A stretch of 64,000 bases of DNA from Demequina lutea (GCF_013409005.1 NZ_JACBZO010000001.1:1860001-1924000); one strand, 5' to 3'; counted from the first letter of the stretch, positions 1 through 8,864 are shown. Translations and numbers: made by a program. Notes: generated from the letters alone by a model not told the origin.

Positions 1-844
1 ACGTCCGTAGGCGCGACTCGACTCCACCAATTTTGAGCCAGAAGCCAGTTCCCTTGCACACCCGGCTGAGGTAGCCGAGCACGTCTGGTTGATCAGGGAG
101 AGCCACGTACCCAAAGTCATCAACGAATGCCAGTGCCATGCCTCCGTGGGATCGCGCCGCAAGGCTCCTCAGGGTGCCCGAGACGCGAGGCACGATCTGC
201 AACAGACGCTCGATCTTCAAAACTTCGAAATCCGAGTAATGCTCCTGCCGCTCCTGCGATTGCCTCGATGCTCTTGCTACACCCGTGACTCCACCCGGGC
301 CACCTGCTAAGCCAGCTACCCCCGTACCCGACAGGCTCTTCTTCGTGTTCCGCTCCCTGTAGACCAGCATCCTGGTTTTAGCCGGGTCAGTAAGGAGCGT
401 ATTGAGTTCACTGCGCATTTTGGACACAGTGATCGACATCCGCAGGTCGGAAGCGGCTTGCTTCCAGCGTATTTTTGCTTTCGCCGAATCAAGCAAGGCA
501 ATGAGTATTTCGATCAAGACGTCCGGATACTCACGACCTGAGAATTGCTCCATGTCAACCAAAGCTGCAGCGGTCCCGTTAGCCATGAGTTTGTGCCGGA
601 GGACATATAGGTGCGTTGACTTGCCGCTTCCTCGTCGTCCCGTAAGCAACTGGTTTCGCCGGGCACCCAGCTTGTCAAGGATTCCCGGACTGAGCTCAAC
701 AAAACGTTTCGCGACCAACTCCACGGACGTTGGATCGGTACGGGAAGCTTCTGCGAGCGCGCTCCGAGCCCAACCGACATTTCCTACAGTTAACTTACCC
801 ACGATGCTCCCCAAGGTGGCAGTACCTGCCTCGCTAACGAGCAT
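1..844 (-). CDS. P-loop ATPase, C-terminus cut by window edge
   Basis: The minus strand is open from the ATG at 844 to the left edge (about 281 codons, no stop). It has a clear Walker A, GRRGSGKST, near 615-640, followed by alternating strand and helix segments. A Walker B-like hydrophobic stretch ending in AFVDDF lies near 115-140. An upstream in-frame TGA at 953-955 bounds the frame, so the start lies between 844 and 952; ATG 844 has no good ribosome-binding site. Codon use is less GC-biased than in the core genes, as in the NTPase gene at 6140. The family cannot be named from this part. The IS110 fragment upstream may have removed the original 5' end. That it encodes an AAA/STAND-like ATPase is a motif reading; its function is unknown. 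Confidence 0.7.
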   Translation of the reverse strand, partial: MLVSEAGTATLGSIVGKLTVGNVGWARSALAEASRTDPTSVELVAKRFVELSPGILDKLGARRNQLLTGRRGSGKSTHLYVLRHKLMANGTAAALVDMEQFSGREYPDVLIEILIALLDSAKAKIRWKQAASDLRMSITVSKMRSELNTLLTDPAKTRMLVYRERNTKKSLSGTGVAGLAGGPGGVTGVARASRQSQERQEHYSDFEVLKIERLLQIVPRVSGTLRSLAARSHGGMALAFVDDFGYVALPDQPDVLGYLSRVCKGTGFWLKIGGVESRLRT

Positions 845-952
845 ATCGTTGGGCGCGAAAATGGGAGTGTGTGCAGACAAACCAGTATCGGAAATGGTAC
901 GCGACGACAATTCTCCTGAACGCCTTCCCGAAGTCGCTCTCAGGCGCAGCAA

Positions 953-1384
953 TCAGGGTGTGCCTCTGGCCCCGCACCTCACCGGACGGCAAATTGTGCC
1001 CGGCCACTGGGCGATGACCCCCAGCGCGGCCTGGTGAGCATCGATCGGGTCCGACTTCCCTTTGAGTCTGCGATGCTGCCTGTTCGGGCGGGCGATTTCC
1101 ATGACAGGGATTCCTGCCATCGCGAGGGCGCGGGCGATGCCGGCGCCGTAGGAGCCGGTGCCCTCGACACCGACACGCTCGACGGTCTCGTGCTCGCGGA
1201 AGAATGCGACGATCTGGGCGTAACCGGCAGGTGTTGTCGTGAACTCCCGATTCTCGACAGGCCGTCCCGTCCCATCGACGATCGCCACGTGATGAGTGTT
1301 CTTGTGAGTGTCGATCCCGCCAAACACAGGACCAGCCAGGCGCTGGGAGTTGGCTGCTTCGCGCAGCAGTCCCCTATCCTGCAC
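953..1384 (-). pseudogene. IS110-family transposase, N-terminal fragment
   Basis: The fragment starts at GTG 1384 and shows the N-terminal DEDD/RuvC-like domain of IS110 (IS1111/IS116) transposases. Seen here: GGIDTHKNTHHVAIVD, the GVEGTGSYGAGIARAL block, and KGKSDPIDAHQAAL. In this family the first Asp, the Glu and the DPIDA Asp belong to the catalytic centre. Homology stops soon after DPIDAHQAAL (near 1020), and the frame then runs through unrelated sequence to a TGA at 953. The middle region and the C-terminal Transposase_20 domain with its catalytic serine are missing, so it should be inactive. No element ends could be drawn. Confidence 0.85.
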
Positions 1385-1762
1385 CGGTAGAAACTATGCA
1401 CCATTCCTGCTACGCCAGTCCGTCGGTGCGTCGGTGCGTCGGTCGGCCGATGTCAGGCGATGGCCTGGTGGACGCAGACGCGGCGGTAGTCCGCTCGATG
1501 GGTCTTGAGGTCGTGCGCTACGTCTAGGGCGTCGTCGATCTCTCCGCGCGTGTTGCTGGCTGGTCGATCCCGATTTTGCGAGCCGACACGGCAGTTGCGC
1601 CGCGGCGTCGGCGTCACGCGGAGCGAGTATCGCACCATCGATCGGAGGCATGGGCGCCGCTCGGCCCGAACCTCACCGTCTCCATCGCTGCCGCCATCGT
1701 CATCACCTAACCAAATACTACTGAGGTTGCCCCTGAGATAGTCCTGGCAGCGAACACAATCG
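1385..1762. other. Gap without a recognisable gene
   Basis: 378 bp between the IS110 fragment and the oxidoreductase. It contains a short GTGCGTCG-type tandem repeat at about 1421-1446. A minus-strand frame (about 1453-1640) could encode a short basic peptide ending in CVHQAIA, but nothing in it was recognised. It may be debris of mobile DNA. Confidence 0.4.
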
Positions 1763-2761
1763 TCACGACGTGGCAAGGCTGACGACGAGCTTGCCTCGGA
1801 CGTGCCCTCCGGAGAGCTCCCTGAATGCGTCGCGCACGGCCTCGATGTCGAAGGGGTACGTATGCGCGATGGCGGTCTTGACGGCACCGCTTGCTACCAA
1901 CGTGGCGACCGCTTCGAGATCCCCAGGCTGTGCATGCCGTGAACCCGTGAACCGCGCGCCGCGGAAGATTGCTCTTGGTGAGGGGACGAGGGTTCCCATG
2001 GCCGAGCCGCGCAAACCGAGAGAGAGTCCGAGCTGAACGTAGTCTCCGCCGTAGCAGTCGAGCAGCTTCGTGACGGAGCCAGGCGCCGCGGCGAGGACTC
2101 GATCTCTGACTCGTGCACCGTGCGCTACGGGAATGACTCCGAGCGAGTGCAGGAAGTCGGCGTTGCTTTCCCCAGCGATACCGACCACCGTTGCGCCGCG
2201 TTGCATCGCGAGCTGCACGGCTAGTGAACCGACACCACCGGCGGCGGCGCTGATGACGATGATGTCGGTGCGCTGCACATCAAGTTCGCGCAGGGCGCCG
2301 CTAGCGGTCTGGGCGACGACGCCGAGCGCCGCGGCGCTCTCAAAGCTCAGGGCCTCTGGCTTGTGGACGACGTCGCTGACGGGCGCCACGAGGTGTTCGG
2401 CGAGCGAGCCGCGCTTCGTCTTCGTCCCTGGTGCGCCCCTCAGCGTTCCGAGGACGGCGTCGCCGACGGCGAAACCGCCCGCTCCACTGCCTACTGCGTC
2501 GACAATCCCCGCAAAATCGTGTCTCACTCGTTTTGGGAAGCCAGGCGAGAACCACTGTGCCGGCTTGGACAGGGCGTCGACGAAGCCGACGAGTCGAAGG
2601 CGCGGATCACCGCTGAAGACCTTCTCGTCCATCGGGTTGAGCCCCGCCGCCTTGACGACGATCCGGAGCTCACCGTCGCCCGGCTCGCGCACGGGTGTGT
2701 CCATCATCTCCAACACCTCCGGGCCACCGAACCTGCGGTACTGGATGGCTCCGCTCATCAC
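1763..2761 (-). CDS. NADP-dependent quinone/zinc-free alcohol dehydrogenase-type oxidoreductase
   Basis: 332 aa, MDR superfamily (quinone-oxidoreductase-like). The N-terminal GroES-like domain contains AAGLNPMDEKVFSGD and a GDAVLGTLRG segment. The Rossmann domain has the nucleotide-binding motif SAAAGGVGSLAVQLA at about residues 150-165. The structural-zinc cysteines and catalytic-zinc ligands of zinc ADHs are absent, as in QOR-type members. These enzymes reduce quinones or enones with NADPH. The gene diverges from a MarR regulator with palindromes in the shared promoter, so MarR control and an electrophile or quinone response are likely (inference). The start is ATG 2761, followed directly by a second ATG. 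Confidence 0.85.
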   Translation of the reverse strand: MMSGAIQYRRFGGPEVLEMMDTPVREPGDGELRIVVKAAGLNPMDEKVFSGDPRLRLVGFVDALSKPAQWFSPGFPKRVRHDFAGIVDAVGSGAGGFAVGDAVLGTLRGAPGTKTKRGSLAEHLVAPVSDVVHKPEALSFESAAALGVVAQTASGALRELDVQRTDIIVISAAAGGVGSLAVQLAMQRGATVVGIAGESNADFLHSLGVIPVAHGARVRDRVLAAAPGSVTKLLDCYGGDYVQLGLSLGLRGSAMGTLVPSPRAIFRGARFTGSRHAQPGDLEAVATLVASGAVKTAIAHTYPFDIEAVRDAFRELSGGHVRGKLVVSLATS

Positions 2762-2828
2762 GTCCTCCTCATCGTCACGTGCGTGCCCGTCAACGCCCGG
2801 CCGTCTCCTTGATGCAGTGACGAGTTAC

Positions 2829-2858
2829 TATGATAACCGTATCATACGAGTATCGTAC
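2829..2858. promoter_or_regulatory. Palindromic operator cluster between oxidoreductase and marR
   Basis: TATGATA at 2829-2835 and TATCATA at 2840-2846 form a perfect inverted repeat with a 4-nt spacer. TACGA (2845-2849) and TCGTA (2853-2857) form a second, overlapping one. GTATCATAC (2839) and GTATCGTAC (2850) are direct repeats 11 bp apart. The AT-rich island stands out in GC-rich DNA and probably binds the MarR protein. Confidence 0.6.
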
Positions 2859-2873
2859 TAGCGGGGAGTATTC

Positions 2874-3374
2874 ATGGACAAGGAGACCACGAGCCTGCGT
2901 CCAGCGGTCGAGCAGGCCATCTTGGCCCTGCGACGGCTGAATAGCGCGCTGATGGTCAGCAACCGTGTGGTCGGGGCTCGGCTCCACATCAACAACGCTG
3001 ATCTCGCTGTACTCGACACACTGCATCAGGACGGCCCTCAGACGCCTACCGAGCTGGCGCACCGCACGCGCACCCATCTCGCGACCATGACCGGGATCCT
3101 GACGCGGTTGGAACGCGATGGGTGGATCGAGCGACGCCTCAACGAGGTCGACCGGCGCTCCGCCAGCATCCACGCGACCGGTGTCGATCGCCTGACTGAT
3201 GCCTACGTGCGAGCCAACGAACGCCTCGCGCGTCTACTGGCCTCGTGGACGCTAGATGAGGTAGCCCTGCTGACGCGCTTCCTCTCGGATGCGAGCGAGA
3301 TCGTCACGACATCCACTGAAGAGACAGACCACGTAAGCTCGTGCCCGCCTCGCGCCTCGGGGGCTAGCGCATGA
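2874..3374 (+). CDS. MarR-family transcriptional regulator
   Basis: 166 aa. The winged helix-turn-helix spans about residues 50-105: TPTELAHRTRTHLATMTGIL (recognition helix region), then LERDGWIERR and the wing with DRRSASI, the usual DRR motif of MarR proteins. ATG 2874 is preceded by GGGGAG six bases upstream. It diverges from the oxidoreductase gene. Its stop overlaps the start of the downstream NAD(P)-binding gene in ATGA (3371-3374), so the two are translationally coupled. The likely role is a ligand- or redox-responsive repressor of the flanking reductase genes; the ligand is unknown. Confidence 0.88.
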   Translation: MDKETTSLRPAVEQAILALRRLNSALMVSNRVVGARLHINNADLAVLDTLHQDGPQTPTELAHRTRTHLATMTGILTRLERDGWIERRLNEVDRRSASIHATGVDRLTDAYVRANERLARLLASWTLDEVALLTRFLSDASEIVTTSTEETDHVSSCPPRASGASA

Positions 3375-4097
3375 ACGACGGGACGCGCACGGTGGCCGTC
3401 TTCGGAGCGAACGGCCCCACCGGCCGCCTCCTCGTCGAACAGCTCCTCAACCGGGGCTGGCGTGTCAGGGCCATTCACTCGACATCCCGAAGCGATCCAG
3501 GTCAGCACACCCTGGCTGGAAGTCGCGCGAGCTGACGCCACCCGTCCTGCCCAGGTTGCCGAGGCGATGCAGGGATGCGATGGCGTGGCGTCCGTACTCG
3601 GGACGAGGTTCAGCAAGCAGCCCATCACGTCCTATTCCGCCTCCGCGCGCGCCATCGTGGAGGCCATGCATGCCCGGGCCATCCGCCGGCTCATCGTGAC
3701 CAGCTCGATGGCCGCGGCCGACTGGCGCGATCCGAAGATGAACTGGCTCGAACGGGCGCTCATCACCCGCATCCTCGACCGCGTCGGGGCCACCCTGTCC
3801 GACGACCTGCGCCGCATGGAACGCATCGTCGCTGGAAGCGGCCTCGACTGGACGATTATGCGACCACTTGGCCTCACGTCTATGGACCCGCCCACGGAAT
3901 ACGCGATAGCCCGCAACCACATTGCCGGCAAGCAGACAGCGCGCCGCGATCTCGCCGCTGCCATCGCCGATCAGCTCGATCGCACGGCCGACCTGCAGGC
4001 CGCGGTCGCCATCGCCACGACGAACAAGACGCAGAGCATCCCAGCGACTATCTGGCGAGAGGGGATCAAGCCCAACCTCTTGGGCCGGAACCAATGA
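3371..4097 (+). pseudogene. NAD(P)H-binding (NmrA-like atypical SDR) gene with a frameshift
   Basis: ATG 3371 overlaps the marR stop. The first frame encodes VAVFGANGPTGRLLVEQLL, a Rossmann GxxGxxG nucleotide-binding motif, and ends at a stop near 3533. The +1 frame continues the same protein from TRHPEA (about 3477) through LIVTSSMAAADW and GLDWTIMRPLGL to the stop at 4095-4097. One extra C near 3476 (ATT-C-ACT) explains the break: removing it joins RVRAI to TRHPEA. About 241 aa if restored. Either a real inactivating mutation or a sequencing error. The family covers NAD(P)H:quinone reductase-like and anchoring proteins, which would suit the neighbouring reductase and MarR. Confidence 0.8.
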
Positions 4098-4140
4098 ACC
4101 GTCGGGCGCGGGCCGACGTTCGCTTCTGCAGGCACGAGCA

Positions 4141-4719
4141 CCCCTTTTGAAGGGGATCCTCTACTGCGCGACCTGCAAGTCCCGGCTCCACCTCGACTTC
4201 GCCAGGAACAAGCAAGGCATCCGCTACGCCCACTATGTCTGCTCCGGCCAGACCAGCAAACGCACCACCTGCACCCGCAAGGCCGTCCCCGTCGGCATCG
4301 CCGAAGAACTCGTCGCCGCCTGCTACGAACGCATCGGGATCAGCGAGCAAACCTTCACCGCGCTCGCAAGACAGGTCAATGCGGCCTTCGCGGAACGCAT
4401 GGCATCCTGCGCCCAAGAACTTGCCGAGCTGACCGACATCGACCGGAAGCTCGAGAGCGACCACGAGCAGGACACGGGCCAGAGGAAGCATCTCGCCAGC
4501 GCCCTGAAGCTGCTCACCTACTGCGCCGCCCCGTACCAGCAGTCCGATGACGAGGCCAAGCGGCTGACGGACCAGGCGTTTTTCGAGAAGATCCACATCG
4601 GCGAGGACGAGCAGGCCGTCGTGGGACGCGCCGCATCGAGAGAACCCCGGGCACGCCTCGGACGCGTCGAAGGGGCGGCCGGAGCACAAAAAAGGGCCGC
4701 CCTTCCGGGCGGCCCTTGA
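4141..4719 (+). pseudogene. Large serine recombinase, C-terminal fragment
   Basis: From about 4144 the frame encodes LLKGILYCATCKSRLHL, then YAHYVCSG and TTCTRKAV. This is the recombinase zinc beta-ribbon (CxxC ... C ... C) of large serine integrases, followed by the coiled-coil C-terminal region to the TGA at 4717. The resolvase catalytic domain with the nucleophilic serine and most of the recombinase domain are missing. Upstream sequence in this frame is the reading-frame shadow of the NAD(P)-binding gene. It is a mobile-element remnant and cannot be active. Confidence 0.8.
4692..4717 (-). terminator. Intrinsic terminator, minus-strand orientation
   Basis: GGGCCGCCC (4694-4702), loop TTCC, GGGCGGCCC (4707-4715), extended by AA/TT. 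A run of six A on the plus-strand 5' side becomes a T-run after the hairpin on the minus strand. No intact minus-strand gene lies directly upstream, so it may be left over from a lost gene. Confidence 0.7.
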
Positions 4720-4837
4720 TGGTGGACCTCACTGAAGCTGACTCGAACAAATGGATCAAGCTGAGCGCCCACATTGCCAGGGGCGAGTCTAGCGGTGAGC
4801 CGACTGGCCGCAACTCGCACGAAGCAGGAGATGGTGA

Positions 4838-5338
4838 TCTCTGGCGACCGATCAAACTGAAGCGCCCCAGGTCTATCACCAGTCGTTCGACGAGCTGGAC
4901 GAGGACGACCTAGACCGCACCATCAAGACCAACCTCTACGCGATGAACTGGATCACCAAGGACGCGCTCCGCCACCTGGGCCCGGGCTCCACGATCATCA
5001 ACAGCACCTCGGTGCAGGGCTACAACCCGTCGCCGATGATCATCAACTACGCGTCCACCAAGTTCGCCATCAACGGCTTCACCAAGGCCCTCGCGCAGGA
5101 CCTGGCGCCGCGCGGTATCCGCGTCAACGCCGTCGCGCCGGGGCCGGTATGGACGCCGCTGCAGGTGTCCGACGGGCAGCCCACGGAGAAGCTCAACGGC
5201 TTCGGCGACAGCTCGTGGCTGGGCCGCACCAGCCAACCGGTGGAGCAGGCGCCCGCGTATGTGTTCCTCGCGTCGCCCGAATCGAGCTTTGTGGTCGGCG
5301 AGGTCATCAACGTGAATGGCGGGGCGAACGTGCCGTGA
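4838..5338 (+). pseudogene. Short-chain dehydrogenase, N-terminally truncated
   Basis: The frame is open from just after a TGA at about 4835. It encodes [20 protein letters not shown], then [38 protein letters not shown] and [16 protein letters not shown], ending in [11 protein letters not shown] at 5338. These are the Asn, Ser, Tyr-x-x-x-Lys catalytic region and the PG motif of classical SDRs. The cofactor-binding half (TGxxxGIG) is missing, so the protein cannot bind NAD(P) normally. The related full-length proteins are about 280-300 aa (YhdF/YghA type). The first ATG in the remaining frame is 4943. Confidence 0.8.
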
Positions 5339-5377
5339 TCGGTTAAGTTGCTCGCCGCGGGTGTGGCGTCGCGCGGA

Positions 5378-5587
5378 CGAGCTGATCGAGATCCCACGGG
5401 CGCGTTCGATCTCGAACCAGTCGAACACGGAGCCCGCGCGGCCGATCCCAGACACGTGTAGGGCAAGCGCCTCGGTCAAGGTTGACTTGCCAGCATCGAG
5501 GTGAGCGATCCCGGCGATGGAGCGCCGACGCCGGGCCCACTGGCGACGGTCGCGTCGCTGAGCGCCGGGGCGCTCACAGGGCATCAT
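5378..5587 (-). pseudogene. N-terminal fragment of an RF3/EF-G-like translational GTPase
   Basis: From ATGATG at 5587 the minus strand reads [19 protein letters not shown], which contains the G1 P-loop AHxDAGKST of translational GTPases. It continues with [20 protein letters not shown], matching the RF3/TetM-type switch I region that ends in RGISI. Homology ends near residue 70; after that the frame is only the antisense of the SDR fragment. The G2-G5 motifs and all later domains are absent. This is a translocated or decayed gene end. Confidence 0.65.
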
Positions 5588-6139
5588 CTCTACGGCTGAG
5601 GCGGACCGTACGTCAGTTACTTCACCTCTCGTGTTGCTGCTCTCACAGATCGCCTGCAGTGCAGTAGCACCTCTTCTTCAAACCGTCCGTCGCGTCACGA
5701 TGGGGCCCGCCCAATTCCAGGGCGCCCGCCGTACGCGAACACCTACGGCCCGTTCGGAGGAGCCGCCACCTCCCGACCCGATCTCCGGACAGCGCCATCA
5801 TTGGGAGGCTTGCGGCGCATTCCCGAATGTCGGCCTGCGCGCGAACCCCGCAGCACACCAGAGCCGAGGCCCGGCTTGCCGTTGGATTGCCTCCCGAAAG
5901 CCAGGCCAATCGACCTGGCAGTCGTCGCGTCGGGGACAACTGCGCGCAACTTGCTTAGAGTCCCCGCCTCATTTGCCGACGGCACTTGATCGACCGGAGA
6001 AGTCCACTACCCTCCTCCTCACGTTCAGAACCTCTGTCCTCGGGCCCACGCACCGAGTCTGTTCGCGCGGCCCCAACGAGCGAAACTCAAGACCTGCCGC
6101 CGTCTAGCGTTACTTGACCTTCACGTATACGTTGGCAAG
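5588..6139. other. 552-bp gap before the NTPase gene
   Basis: No frame here shows recognisable protein features on either strand, and no tRNA or hairpin terminator was seen. It should contain the promoter for the gene at 6140, but no well-spaced -35/-10 pair could be assigned. Confidence 0.4.
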
Positions 6140-8512
6140 GTGTCCAACAGACTTGCAAGCAGCGTCTTCTTCGCATATTCATCTCACTCGCCGCTGATCG
6201 CCGAATCCGTACGGGCGAGCGCGAACATATTGCGCGCCAACATGGAATCCGCGGTCACCTGGGAGGACCTTCCCGTCCCAGGTCGTCACCTAGTGGCCGA
6301 AATCTGCGCGGCTATCGACGGTGTAGACGTGCTGATCGCGGAGGTAAGTTCTCTCAATGAAAACGTGTTGTTCGAGCTTGGCTACGCCATTGGTCGGGGG
6401 AAACACACGGTGCCGGCGCTGGACGAGACCCTCACAACCGCCACACGAAGTTGGAAATCCCTTGGCCTGCTGTCACAGATGGGCCGGATCGACTACAGCG
6501 GGGATGCTTCAAAACTCGCGGCGTTGTTCCTTGCAAGCCGTCCTCGTGTGGGAGAGCCAACCCACCTAGATCGCCTGCTCGCTGACGCAAAGACCAAGAA
6601 GCCGAACTCCCTGTTTGCTCCTCAACCAGCGGTGCCAACGACTGCGTTCTCAAACCTGAAGAAGATGCTGGATCGCGACAGAGGGTGGACCTTGCGCGGC
6701 AGCAGCGAGGACTTGGTTCTGGCCCCTTTGAAGTTCTACGTGGAGGAGATATACCGCTCAACAGCAGCCATTATTCCGTTCCTAGATCCGGACCGAAACC
6801 GCGCGGAAGAACACAACTCCCGAGCAAGTTTGCTCGCTGGTATCGCGCACGGCCTGGACGTTCCGCTCCTGCTCGTGGCGGAGCCGACCTACCAAACTCC
6901 GCTTGACTATTCAGACATGCTGCTGAACTTCCAATCATCGAGTGATCTCCAAGGCCGAGTCAGAATCTGGCTCGACGAACGCCATCTACAAGCCACCACC
7001 ACGGGGAGACGCGCCGGGCGTCTCGCGCTGCAAGTCGAACTCCCGATTCGCTCCTTTGGGCAATACGTCGCAGAGTACGAACGTGACTCTTTGGCCGACT
7101 ATTTTGTGCCAACGAGTGAGTACGAGACCATGCTGCGTGGCGACGCCAAGATCTTTGTCGGACGTAAAGGCACTGGCAAGACCGCCACGATGCAACGACT
7201 CGTCGACGACCTCCGCTCTTCAGGCAAGAACCTTGTGGTCTCCATAAAGCCCGCGAGTTACGAGATAAGTGGCTTGGTCGAAGCGATCGGCAGCGTGGAC
7301 TCGGAAGCAGTGACGGACTACATGTTGCTCAGTCTCTGGAGCTACCTCGTCTACACGGAGATCGCGATGCAAATTGTGCGGCACGCTGACTCACGCCCCG
7401 CCGGTTGGCCGCTGGATGAGGACATTGAAAGGGTTCGCAAAGAACTCGAGAATCTCGGCGTCGAAGTCGACGCAGATTTGAGTTCCAGGCTTGAGCACGC
7501 GGTGAACGACTTCATCACTCCGCAAAAAACGCATACCCGGCGACCCGACGACAGAGAAGCCGTCGCCAAGGCATTCAAGGTGGAACACGTCCGCCGACTC
7601 GTTGCCGCCATGCAACCAAACCTCGCGTCCTATGATCGCGTAGCCGTACTCTTCGACAACCTCGACAAAGCCTGGCAACGCGGCATCAACTACGCCGCGA
7701 TGTCAAGGTTTCTCTTGGCGTTGCTCGTCGCGAGCGGAAAGATCGAGCGCGAACTCAGGCGGTCCAGCGACCACCCGGCGGGCCCAGTCTTCACCTTGGC
7801 AGTTTTTCTTCGCACCGACATTTTTGACATCGTGACAAGATTCGCGCGTGAACCCGACAAGATCGAAACACTCGAAGTCCGTTGGAGCGACGAGGAGCTC
7901 CTGCTTCGTGTACTCGAAGAACGGTACGGCGCGCTCCGCGACGACGATCACTCCGGCGTCGAAGCGGACATGTGGGCGGAGATCTTCGAAACAGAGGTTC
8001 GAAGCACCCAGACTCGCGACTACATACCTTGGCGCGTGCTCCCTCGGCCTCGCGACTTGGTCTATTTCGCAAACGCGGCACTTACTTCGGCAATCAACAA
8101 CAAACACGACTTGGTCAGAGAGACGGATCTCATCGCGGCCGAACAACCGTATTCTGAGTTTGTAGTCGAGGCGCTCCTCGTCGAAGGTCAAGCTGAAGAG
8201 TTTGATCTCGAAGCGGTAATCTACGAGTTCGTCGGGAAGCCCGCGACTTTAGACCAAACTGAGATAATCGCGTTACTCTCGCCCCACGGAGATGCGAACG
8301 ATATTCGAGATTTCCTTGTGCGAAGCACCTTTCTGCAAATCGAAATGAGCGAGGGCACCTTCGAGCACGTCGACGGCGCAGCGCGCGCTCGTCGGCGCCT
8401 CAAGATAGCGGAACAGGGCGCCGCGAACGACGGGCGACCTCTGCACTTCCGAGTACACCCTGCGTACCGACCCTTCCTGGAAATTCCAGACACCGATCTG
8501 CACATCAAGTGA
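6140..8512 (+). CDS. NDT/TIR-like domain fused to Sll1717-type P-loop NTPase; putative defence protein
   Basis: 790 aa from GTG 6140 (AAGG directly upstream; no in-frame ATG before residue 36). Residues 5-90 resemble a nucleoside 2-deoxyribosyltransferase/TIR-like fold: SSVFFAYSSHS, then DVLIAEVSSLNENVLFELGY, in which Glu79 sits at the catalytic-Glu position of that superfamily. Residues 190-300 look like a second, degenerate copy (RASLLAGIAHGLDVPLLLVA). Residues 330-350 carry Walker A GRKGTGKTA. VAVLFDNLDKAW (501-512) is Walker B-like, and FLRTDIFD (557-564) is sensor-like. The C-terminal ~200 residues are unassigned. Proteins of this layout are annotated as Sll1717-family P-loop ATPases. 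Nucleotide or NAD cleavage gated by the NTPase, as in abortive-infection proteins, is inference. It stands alone among mobile-DNA debris. Confidence 0.85.
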   Translation: MSNRLASSVFFAYSSHSPLIAESVRASANILRANMESAVTWEDLPVPGRHLVAEICAAIDGVDVLIAEVSSLNENVLFELGYAIGRGKHTVPALDETLTTATRSWKSLGLLSQMGRIDYSGDASKLAALFLASRPRVGEPTHLDRLLADAKTKKPNSLFAPQPAVPTTAFSNLKKMLDRDRGWTLRGSSEDLVLAPLKFYVEEIYRSTAAIIPFLDPDRNRAEEHNSRASLLAGIAHGLDVPLLLVAEPTYQTPLDYSDMLLNFQSSSDLQGRVRIWLDERHLQATTTGRRAGRLALQVELPIRSFGQYVAEYERDSLADYFVPTSEYETMLRGDAKIFVGRKGTGKTATMQRLVDDLRSSGKNLVVSIKPASYEISGLVEAIGSVDSEAVTDYMLLSLWSYLVYTEIAMQIVRHADSRPAGWPLDEDIERVRKELENLGVEVDADLSSRLEHAVNDFITPQKTHTRRPDDREAVAKAFKVEHVRRLVAAMQPNLASYDRVAVLFDNLDKAWQRGINYAAMSRFLLALLVASGKIERELRRSSDHPAGPVFTLAVFLRTDIFDIVTRFAREPDKIETLEVRWSDEELLLRVLEERYGALRDDDHSGVEADMWAEIFETEVRSTQTRDYIPWRVLPRPRDLVYFANAALTSAINNKHDLVRETDLIAAEQPYSEFVVEALLVEGQAEEFDLEAVIYEFVGKPATLDQTEIIALLSPHGDANDIRDFLVRSTFLQIEMSEGTFEHVDGAARARRRLKIAEQGAANDGRPLHFRVHPAYRPFLEIPDTDLHIK

Positions 8513-8612
8513 CACGACGTGACTGCAGTGGTTTCCTACCTCCGGGAGCCTCCACAAAAAGCGCAATAACGCCCCACTCTGTGGAGCTACCAAACGGCCA
8601 CGGAAAATTCGC

Positions 8613-8822
8613 CTACCTGGGCACCGCACCCAACTGACCCGTAGCCGCCGCGATCACGGCCTCCCGTACACCCAGCACCTCATCGGCACTTAGCGTGTGG
8701 TCCGCCGCGCGCATGCGCACGTTGACGGCCATCGACTTGTGACCGGCCTCGACCTGGGCGCCCTCGTAGACGTCGAATACTCGCGCGTCCGCGACGAGGT
8801 CTCCCCGGCCTCGCGCACGCAT
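8613..8822 (-). pseudogene. Second copy of the 3' end of pheT
   Basis: Reading from 8822 down to a TAG at 8613-8615, this encodes ARVFDVYEGAQVEAGHKSMA, then VNVRMRAADHTLSADEV and GQLGAVPR, the anticodon-binding-like C-terminus of the PheRS beta chain. My alignment of 8621-8818 with 14445-14643 in the intact pheT gives about 13 mismatches and one 1-bp gap in about 200 bp. Identity stops abruptly at about 8819. Both copies end in a stop at the same place. It may mark an integration or recombination boundary at the pheT 3' end. Confidence 0.9.
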
Positions 8823-8864
8823 GCGACCGCCGCAGGGTCACCACACCGTAACCAGCCGAAAGAC

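Noticed and set aside
1453-1887. 144-codon minus-strand frame
   Set aside because: Much of it overlaps the oxidoreductase coding region in another frame; the remainder has no recognisable motif.
4720-4837. tRNA-like sequence near CTGACTCGAACAAATGG
   Set aside because: No cloverleaf could be drawn and no acceptor stem pairs.
4910-5377. Continuation of the RF3-like GTPase towards lower coordinates
   Set aside because: After about residue 70 the frame has no GTPase motif and is the antisense of the SDR fragment.
5631-6107. 158-codon plus-strand frame before the NTPase gene
   Set aside because: Low-complexity Pro/Arg/Thr composition, no motif, no ribosome-binding site.
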